Shown: positions 22,370 through 28,651 of the stretch, one piece after another | How the letters are laid out: each line of letters opens with the position of its first letter | Numbering within the stretch: the stretch's first letter is position 1 | From: Gp6-AA40 sp035496255 | GTDB taxonomy: Bacteria > Acidobacteriota > Vicinamibacteria > Vicinamibacterales > UBA2999 | Assembly: GCA_035496255.1 (NCBI GenBank) | Contig: DATJEU010000010.1 | Location: forward strand, 1 to 28,651 | Length of the DNA: 28,651 nt | Direction of reading: 5' to 3' | The notes under the pieces: generated by a model | The model's input: only the letters and a program-made list of their open reading frames with translations | Database searches by the model: none | Told to the model about the DNA's origin: nothing | Position numbers and translations under genes: made by a program

Positions 22370-24007
22370 TCAGTTGTCGGTGCAGGTGAAACTCGCGGCG
22401 GAGTTCTCGGTGCCGGGCGTGCCGGTGAACTTCGGCCACTTCGGGTACTCGCACAGCGGACGCGTCCGGTTCGCATTCGGCGTGGCGTCCGTCGTCACCA
22501 GGCCGGCGGGTGCCTTGCCCTGTTCGACCCACCGCTGCAGCGCCGAGAGGCTGTCGAACCTGGCGGTGAACGGCGCGCCGAAGCCATGCCCGAGGCCGGG
22601 GATCACGTAGAACCGCATGAAGCTGTCGAGCCGCTGCTGGCCGAACTGCGCTACCTGCCGCTTGTAGTAGGCGATCGAGTTGTGCGGCGTGATGAAGTCG
22701 TCGGCGGTGCCGTGGGTCATGATGATCTTGCCGCCCTTCGCCCGGAACTTGTCGAGGCTCTGGTCGGTGACGTCCATGATCGACGCCACCGTCGCGATGC
22801 GTGCCCTGTACTGCTTCGGATCGAAGTGCAGCGTGTCGAACTTCGGATCGCGCGTGATGATGAACTTGATCGTGGCGTCGCCGGCGCTGTAGAGCAGCGG
22901 CTCCTTGCCCGACAGCGGGTTCGACGGCTGCTGCACCGATCCGAAGTTCGACGCCCCCTGAAACTGCGCACCTTCGAGCAGCGCCCATTTCGGAAACGTG
23001 TCCATGCCGGCGACCTTGAATCCGGGTTTGTAGTCCGAGGTGATCCGCGCCACTGCTTTCAGTTGCGCATCCGACAGACAGTTGTCTCCGGCGGAGCCGG
23101 TCGCGCACCGAAGCTTCTTCACGTCGAATGTCGAATCGCAGCCGGCGACGTTGCTGATGATGCCGTCCTTCGCGCCGTCGAGCGTATCGCACGCCGCCAT
23201 TACCGCATCGGTAATGAGCTTCGTGTGCTTCGCGTCCATCCAGCCGGTGCCGCCATCGTCATACAGCGCCTTGCCCACGTTCCACGACCCGAGGTGCAGC
23301 ATCGTGACGTTGTACGCCGGGTAGTGGGCGACGACGCCGTCATAGTCTTCGGGATAGCGCGCGGCCGCATCGAGTGCTTCGTGGCCGCCCTGCGACCCGC
23401 CGATGAAGTAGAAGCGCTGCGGCGTCCTGCCGTAGGCCTTCTTGATCACGACCATCGCCGCGTCGTGCGCCTTCTTCACCGACTGCTTGCCGTAGTTGAG
23501 CAGCGCTTCGTCATCGAGGCCGAACGATCCATCGAAGCCCGGTCCGCCCTTGTGGCCGCCGTCGCTGCCCAGGGTGACGTAGCCTTGTCTGAGCGGGGTG
23601 TCGGTGTTGGGTGTTTGCAGCGTAAACCCCGTCAGGCCGGTCACCAGCGAGCCGTCGTAGCCGCCGCCGCCCATCTGCAGCGCGCGGCCATTCCATGACG
23701 CCGGCAGGTTCACTTCGAATTCGAGGTTCGGCGATGAGGGGTTCTTCGGCTTGAGGATGCCGGTGACCTTGCAGAAGTTGCCGTTGGCGTTGCGCGGCTC
23801 GTTGGCCGCGACCATGACCGCCGTCTGGATGACCCCACCGGAGGTGGGCAACCCGATGGCCGATGCCGGGATGGCGAGATCCTTCAGCGACGCGCATTCG
23901 GTCGCCAGCTTTGTCGCGTCCTGCGACTGCGCCTGCGGCCCCGCGAGTGCAACCGTCGCCGCAATCGCCAGCGCCACCGCCGCATCCTGCCAGATCGAAT
24001 GTCTCAT
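22370..24007 (-). CDS. Tannase/feruloyl esterase family hydrolase, secreted
   Basis: A 545-residue secreted alpha/beta hydrolase of the tannase family, whose members cleave phenolic esters such as feruloyl or galloyl esters. It has a signal peptide (about 1-28). The nucleophile Ser205 is in FIGGSQGGHEAL, the acid Asp436 in HGTADDFI, and the base His474 in GLGHGFGAP. The lid-domain calcium loop ACDTLDGAKDGIISN is at about 272-286. Family members normally have Cys next to both Ser and His, forming a disulfide that ties them together (CS-D-HC motif). Here both are Gly (204 and 475). Substrate specificity is unknown. It is separated from the upstream secreted protein by a 35-bp gap and may be co-transcribed with it. 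Confidence 0.92.
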   Translation of the reverse strand: MRHSIWQDAAVALAIAATVALAGPQAQSQDATKLATECASLKDLAIPASAIGLPTSGGVIQTAVMVAANEPRNANGNFCKVTGILKPKNPSSPNLEFEVNLPASWNGRALQMGGGGYDGSLVTGLTGFTLQTPNTDTPLRQGYVTLGSDGGHKGGPGFDGSFGLDDEALLNYGKQSVKKAHDAAMVVIKKAYGRTPQRFYFIGGSQGGHEALDAAARYPEDYDGVVAHYPAYNVTMLHLGSWNVGKALYDDGGTGWMDAKHTKLITDAVMAACDTLDGAKDGIISNVAGCDSTFDVKKLRCATGSAGDNCLSDAQLKAVARITSDYKPGFKVAGMDTFPKWALLEGAQFQGASNFGSVQQPSNPLSGKEPLLYSAGDATIKFIITRDPKFDTLHFDPKQYRARIATVASIMDVTDQSLDKFRAKGGKIIMTHGTADDFITPHNSIAYYKRQVAQFGQQRLDSFMRFYVIPGLGHGFGAPFTARFDSLSALQRWVEQGKAPAGLVTTDATPNANRTRPLCEYPKWPKFTGTPGTENSAASFTCTDN

Positions 24008-24042
24008 CGGTCGTTGAACCTCGGCTGCGTATCTTACGAGAT

Positions 24043-24762
24043 CTACGTGCCGGTCTTCGCCGTGATGCCCTTGATGATCAGGACGCGCGTCAACTCGTGA
24101 TTGTCGTGCCGGACGATCATGCGCGGGAATGTCACGCCCTTGAAATCGCCCCAGTCGTCGAAGAACACCTCGACCTCGATCTTGCCGCCGGAGGGATCGT
24201 CGTAACTCGTGCGAATGCGGTCGAGCACGTTCTTGGCCGTGATATATCCGCTCACCGGCTGGCCCATCGGTGGCGTGAACGTGACGACTTGGTACGGCGT
24301 GCCCTGCACGGTCTCCATCGTGACAGTCGCCTGGTTACTCCCTGCTCCAGCCAGGAAGGCGAACGGCATCGTCCAGAACGACACCTGATCGGACCATGGA
24401 CCCGTCGCGCTGAACTTGTGGGCTTCAGTGGTCCCCTTGTCTTTGACCGGATCAGTGGAGCGAACGATCGTCTCCGTGCCGCTGCGCGCCGCGAGATCGA
24501 TCTGTCCCGTGTAGTACTTGATCCAGTACGACTGCTTCGCCTTGTTGGTGTAGGTGTAGCCGCTGCCGCCGGCGGTGATGTAGGTGGACTTCGGTGCGCT
24601 CTTGATGAGCGCCTGCTGGACTTTCTGAAGTAGGGTAGCCGCGTCGTCGACGCTGCTGACTGCCGGGCTCGCGAACCGCGGGGCCTCCGCCGCGCGCGCG
24701 GGCGCGGCGGGTTGCAGCAGCAGGAAGACCGGCAACGTGGTCGTTGCGATCCTGGTGAACAT
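24043..24762 (-). CDS. Secreted protein of unknown function
   Basis: A 239-residue protein with a signal peptide (MFTRIATTTLPVFLLLQPAAPARAAEA) and a beta-rich mature part. Strings such as ITAGGSGYTYTNKAKQSYWIKYYTGQIDLAARSGTETIVRS and SFWTMPFAFLAGA recall the N-terminal region found before the metallo-beta-lactamase domain in some secreted proteins, but no MBL motif is present. A lipid-binding or LolA-like fold is possible. GGAGGG lies just before the ATG. It precedes the tannase-like gene with a 35-bp gap, so the two may be one unit; the product may act in the periplasm on a related substrate. I do not assign a function. Confidence 0.75.
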   Translation of the reverse strand: MFTRIATTTLPVFLLLQPAAPARAAEAPRFASPAVSSVDDAATLLQKVQQALIKSAPKSTYITAGGSGYTYTNKAKQSYWIKYYTGQIDLAARSGTETIVRSTDPVKDKGTTEAHKFSATGPWSDQVSFWTMPFAFLAGAGSNQATVTMETVQGTPYQVVTFTPPMGQPVSGYITAKNVLDRIRTSYDDPSGGKIEVEVFFDDWGDFKGVTFPRMIVRHDNHELTRVLIIKGITAKTGT

Positions 24763-24817
24763 GTGCCCTCCAACCTGCGTGGACGGTAAGAAATTTTAGC
24801 GTAAGGTACGGGCCGTC

Positions 24818-25495
24818 ATGATCCGATTGCTCACCCTATCGGTGGTTGCGGGGATGTCCATCGCGGTTGCCGCCCAGGGAGCCGGGGGTGCCATCACGTC
24901 CACACGGTATGCCGTGGCGTACGTCGAAGTGGAATCGGCGGCGGTTGCCAGGATGCGATCGGTGTTTGCACGCTATCGGGATGCCAGCCGGGGCGAGGGC
25001 GGATTTGGCGATCTCGAACTGCTGGAGCAAGGCGGCCATCCCGGTCTGTTCGTGGTCATCGAGCGGTGGCGGAATCGGGAAAGCGCCGAGGCCCATGCGA
25101 AGGCAGAGTCGACGAAGCAGTTTCACGAGGCGGTCGATCCCATTCGCGTCAGCGGCTATGACGAGCGGCCGTACAAGGACCTGACGATCGGACAGGCGAG
25201 TACCGCGGGTGCTGAGGCGGTCTATGTCGTGACGCACGTCGATGTCGCACCTCCGGGCGACGCCACCGCGCTGCTGCGGCGTCTGGCCGACGACAGCCGC
25301 CACGAGCCCGGCTGCCTGCGGTTCGACATCCTGCAGCACGCCGAGCGCGCCAACCACTTCACCATCGTCGAAGCCTGGCGCACGCGCGCCGCGCGGGACC
25401 GGCATGTTGCCGCCGCACATACGCGGCGCTATCGCGATGCGCTGCAGCCGATGATGGGCAGCCCGCTCGACGAACGTCTGATGCGGCAACCTTGA
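24818..25495 (+). CDS. Exported tandem ABM-domain protein
   Basis: A 225-residue protein with a signal peptide (MIRLLTLSVVAGMSIAVAAQG) and two antibiotic-biosynthesis-monooxygenase (ABM) ferredoxin-like domains. The first spans about residues 28-115 (YAVAYVEVES to LFVVIERWRNRESAEAHAKAES), the second about 130-218 (AVYVVTHVDVAP, then GCLRFDILQHAERANHFTIVEAWRTRAARDRHVAA). ABM proteins are usually single-domain, cytoplasmic dimers acting as monooxygenases, haem-degrading enzymes or quinol oxidases. Here two are fused, which could form an internal dimer, and exported. It diverges from the secreted unknown gene at 24762 across 55 bp. AAGG at 24803-24806 is a weak ribosome site. Confidence 0.85.
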   Translation: MIRLLTLSVVAGMSIAVAAQGAGGAITSTRYAVAYVEVESAAVARMRSVFARYRDASRGEGGFGDLELLEQGGHPGLFVVIERWRNRESAEAHAKAESTKQFHEAVDPIRVSGYDERPYKDLTIGQASTAGAEAVYVVTHVDVAPPGDATALLRRLADDSRHEPGCLRFDILQHAERANHFTIVEAWRTRAARDRHVAAAHTRRYRDALQPMMGSPLDERLMRQP

Positions 25496-25619
25496 TCGGT
25501 TCTCGGGTTCGGCGTTCAGGGGAGGGTTCGCGGGGCTGCCTCGCAGCGCCAATGAACGCGCGCCGACGAACGCCGAACCAGAACCCTGCACGCGAGCACA
25601 GGGGACGTGTGAACCGATC
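25494..25619. repeat. Nested inverted repeats between convergent genes
   Basis: Three sets of arms nest around one centre: GATCGGTTC (25494-25502) with GAACCGATC (25611-25619), GGTTCGGCGTTC (25506-25517) with GAACGCCGAACC (25568-25579), and GCTGC-CTC-GCAGC (25535-25547). All arms are perfect. The element fills the gap between the ABM gene (stop 25493-25495) and the ankyrin gene (stop at 25623). It could act as a bidirectional terminator or be a mobile palindromic repeat. Confidence 0.8.
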
Positions 25620-25622
25620 GCC

Positions 25623-27176
25623 CTACTCCGGTCTCGCGCCGTGTGCCCTCAGAATCGATGCGACCTGCCGGTGGCCGCGCCGCTCGGCCCACGCCAGCGG
25701 CGTCGCCCACGGCTCGTCGTCCGGCAGGTTGACCGGCGCCCCGCGGGACAGCAGGAACTCGACCATCTGCGGCCGGTTGACTCGCGCTGCCCAGGCGAGC
25801 GGCGTCGATCGATACTCGTCGTCTCTCACGGTGATCGTCGCGCCGCCGTCGAGCAGGATCGCGGCGCATTCCGTCGCCTCCTGTGTCGACGCGAGGTGCA
25901 GCAGCGTCTGATGCTGCCAGTTCACCTGGTCGGGGCTCATGCCGTGCGCGAGCAGCATGCGCAGCGCGGTGGGGTTGATCAGATATCCCTGACAGGCCGT
26001 GTGGACGGTCGGCATCCGAATCCCGGCGTCGAGCAGCCGCGCGAGGAGTTCCGGCCGGTCGGCGCACATCGTGATCGCCGGCCCGATGCGCTCGGCGTGG
26101 GCGGTGGGGTCAGCGGCGATCCGACGCAGCAACTCGTCGTTGTGCTCCACCCATGTGGTGTCGTAGAGGCCGGCGTCGCCGCCGCGCGATTCGATGAGCG
26201 CCCGGATCTCCGGCGTCGCGGCAAACACGCTTGCGCTGGACGTCGAATCGATATCCTCGTTCGGGTCGGCGCCGTGGTCGAGGAGCAGCTTCACCATCGC
26301 GAGGTTGCCGGTCTGAGCGGCCAGGTGCAGCGACGTGCCGTGCGGCGCGTCCCGCTCCTCCCAGCGTGGGTCGACGCCGCGCTCGAGCAGCAGCCGGGCG
26401 ATCGCGTCATGGCCGAATTCAATCGCTGCCGACAACGGCCGGCGCCCGCTCGGGCGCGTCTCGTGGAGGCGGGCAGGGTTGGCGTCGAGCAGTTGGCGCA
26501 CGACGTCGAGATCGCCCAGCGCCGACGCGATCGTGAGGTCGTAGTGCGCTCCACGCGAGGCGAGCAGGCGCGCGAGGGCGGCATCGCTTCGCGACCGGCG
26601 CTCGCCCCAGACGGCAAAGTCGATCGCTTCGTGATCGCGGGGACTGCGGGCGTGAATGTTCGCGCCGCGATCGAGCAGGAGCTCCACCGCCGGCCGGCTT
26701 CGACCGAGCACGGCGCAGTGCAGCGGCGAAATGCCGGTCCGGTTCCCGAGGTTCACGATTGCGGCGTCGGCGTCGAGCAGGGATCGTACGGTGTCGAGGT
26801 CGCCGAACGCCGCCGCCTTGTGAATCGGATGGTCGGCGGGCTGCGCCACGACACGGCCGCGACGGTCGCGAGTCTGCTCGAGCAGTTGCGCGATCGCTTC
26901 GTAGCCACGCTCGCGCGTCATCTCGATGAGGTTGCGATCGTTGAGGCCATTGCTCTCTGGATCCGCGCCCGCGTCGAGGAGCAGGTGGACCGCGTCCAGG
27001 TGTCCTGCGCGCGCCGCGAAGTGCGCCGCCGGCGCATACCAATAGGCGGCGCGGGCAAGCCGCGCGTCGCGGGCCAGCAGTCGTCGCAGCATCGCGACGT
27101 CGCCCCTCGACGCGGCGACGATGGTCGCCCAGGTGTTCTCACCGTCGGGTGTCTCCAGTTCGAGCGGCTTGATCAT
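25623..27176 (-). CDS. Ankyrin-repeat protein
   Basis: A 517-residue protein made almost wholly of ankyrin repeats, about twelve 33-residue units with G-[ND]-xx-x-V-xx-LLxx-GA cores, for example AGHLDAVHLLLDAGADP, FGDLDTVRSLLDADAAIV, RSRPAVELLLDRGANIHA and TSLHLAAQTGNLAMVKLLLDHGADPNEDI. There is no signal peptide, membrane helix or fused catalytic domain, so it is probably a cytoplasmic binding scaffold. The middle part (about residues 320-390) has weaker repeats. Bacterial ankyrin proteins of this type are common in soil Acidobacteriota but their targets are rarely known. The ATG at 27176 has no strong Shine-Dalgarno. Confidence 0.93.
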   Translation of the reverse strand: MIKPLELETPDGENTWATIVAASRGDVAMLRRLLARDARLARAAYWYAPAAHFAARAGHLDAVHLLLDAGADPESNGLNDRNLIEMTRERGYEAIAQLLEQTRDRRGRVVAQPADHPIHKAAAFGDLDTVRSLLDADAAIVNLGNRTGISPLHCAVLGRSRPAVELLLDRGANIHARSPRDHEAIDFAVWGERRSRSDAALARLLASRGAHYDLTIASALGDLDVVRQLLDANPARLHETRPSGRRPLSAAIEFGHDAIARLLLERGVDPRWEERDAPHGTSLHLAAQTGNLAMVKLLLDHGADPNEDIDSTSSASVFAATPEIRALIESRGGDAGLYDTTWVEHNDELLRRIAADPTAHAERIGPAITMCADRPELLARLLDAGIRMPTVHTACQGYLINPTALRMLLAHGMSPDQVNWQHQTLLHLASTQEATECAAILLDGGATITVRDDEYRSTPLAWAARVNRPQMVEFLLSRGAPVNLPDDEPWATPLAWAERRGHRQVASILRAHGARPE

Positions 27177-27416
27177 GAGGCGCCAGGCGCTGGAATCATC
27201 GATCGTGGCTGCGGCCGACTTCGGTCATGGACGCCCGCTTCGTACGGGTGAGCGGACAGATTGATCTCTGAGAGCTCCGGGCCAACCGATCGCAGGTGGC
27301 ACCAAGCCTCTGCGATCGGCCCGGCGCCAGCATAGCCGGGGGTCTCTGGTGGCCCAGAGTTCAGGCGGACGCGGTCTCCTCCCTCGCCGCGCCTGGTCAT
27401 GCCTGAATCCTACCCG
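27177..27416. other. Intergenic region upstream of the ankyrin gene, with hairpin
   Basis: No convincing gene. An inverted repeat CCGATCGCAG (27286-27295) / CTGCGATCGG (27310-27319) encloses a 14-base loop and is flanked by CCGGG (27276-27280 side) and CCCGG outside, allowing a longer bulged stem. It lies about 110 bp upstream of the ankyrin ATG and could be an operator or an RNA structure in its leader. A 75-codon leftward frame here looks non-coding. Confidence 0.5.
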
Positions 27417-27454
27417 TCAAAAGCAAAAGGCCGGCGGTCAATTGACCGCCGGCC
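27417..27454 (-). terminator. Intrinsic terminator of the radical SAM gene
   Basis: A perfect 26-base palindrome at 27429-27454 (arms GGCCGGCGGTCAA and its complement) is followed on the minus strand by TTTTGCTTTT. It lies about 50 bases after the radical SAM stop codon (27505-27507), and the strand of the T-tract matches that gene. Confidence 0.88.
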
Positions 27455-27456
27455 CC

Positions 27457-27503
27457 GAACCTGAACGCGAACCGAGAAGCAGGAACCGCGAAGCGTGAAC
27501 CTG
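27457..27503. repeat. GAAC-type heptad repeat tract
   Basis: Seven consecutive units of the form GAA[CG]C plus one or two bases: two of six bases (from 27457 and 27463), then five of seven bases (from 27469, 27476, 27483, 27490 and 27497). It sits directly between the radical SAM stop codon and its terminator. Confidence 0.75.
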
Positions 27504-27504
27504 C

Positions 27505-28651
<1,147 letters not shown>

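Noticed and set aside
22196..23698. 500-codon rightward frame opposite the tannase-like gene
   Set aside because: Antisense shadow; the minus strand has a full catalytic triad and signal peptide.
25641..27251. 536-codon rightward frame opposite the ankyrin gene
   Set aside because: Antisense shadow; repeats on the minus strand are unmistakable ankyrin units.
27173..27400. 75-codon leftward frame whose stop overlaps the ankyrin start (ATGA)
   Set aside because: The overlap is suggestive, but the peptide is low in hydrophobic content, has no recognisable motif and spans the inverted repeat; it lacks a Shine-Dalgarno.

Overview
The window is GC-rich, densely coded bacterial DNA with frequent 1-8 nt gene overlaps, GTG/TTG starts and many secreted proteins. 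No rRNA, tRNA, IS element, phage gene or CRISPR array was seen. The gene mix resembles soil Acidobacteriota of the Vicinamibacteria type: a Tad pilus locus with extra ATPases, a TAXI-TRAP transporter, secreted PQQ-type sugar dehydrogenase and tannase-family esterase, DUF6065, and a Tes-like radical SAM enzyme. This assignment is an inference; no marker gene is present to prove it.

Region 1 (1-14300) is a Tad/Flp type IVc pilus locus. Two genes face left: a degenerate receiver-domain protein cut by the window edge and a small two-helix membrane protein. A 468-bp control region follows, with a 13-bp tandem repeat and a sequence matching a sigma-54 promoter. The rightward cluster then runs flp pilin, a stand-alone 16-residue prepilin-leader mini-ORF, an attenuator-like hairpin, a second flp pilin, cpaA prepilin peptidase, tadE, cpaB, cpaC secretin, tadG-like, cpaE, cpaF, tadB and tadC. 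It continues without a break into a winged-helix AAA ATPase, a DUF192 protein and an ExeA-like membrane ATPase, and ends at a perfect hairpin terminator. Pilins are processed by CpaA, polymerised by CpaF with TadB/TadC, positioned by CpaE and exported through CpaC. No CpaD/RcpB gene is visible.

Region 2 (14319-17100, leftward) holds an SDR dehydrogenase resembling 3-hydroxyacyl-CoA dehydrogenase type 2, a translationally coupled nickel/cobalt permease-like protein, and a TPR protein.

Region 3 (17123-20203, rightward) is a TAXI-type solute-binding protein followed by a fused TRAP permease, with a hairpin between them.

Region 4 (20218-24762, leftward) holds a PQQ-dependent sugar dehydrogenase, a DUF6065-like protein, a tannase/feruloyl-esterase-family protein lacking the usual disulfide at its active site, and a secreted protein of unknown function.

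Region 5 (24818-28651) has an exported protein with two ABM domains (rightward), a 517-residue ankyrin-repeat protein (leftward) and the C-terminal part of a radical SAM enzyme (leftward). Several intergenic gaps in regions 2-5 carry short repeats phased at about 7 bp and strong inverted repeats.
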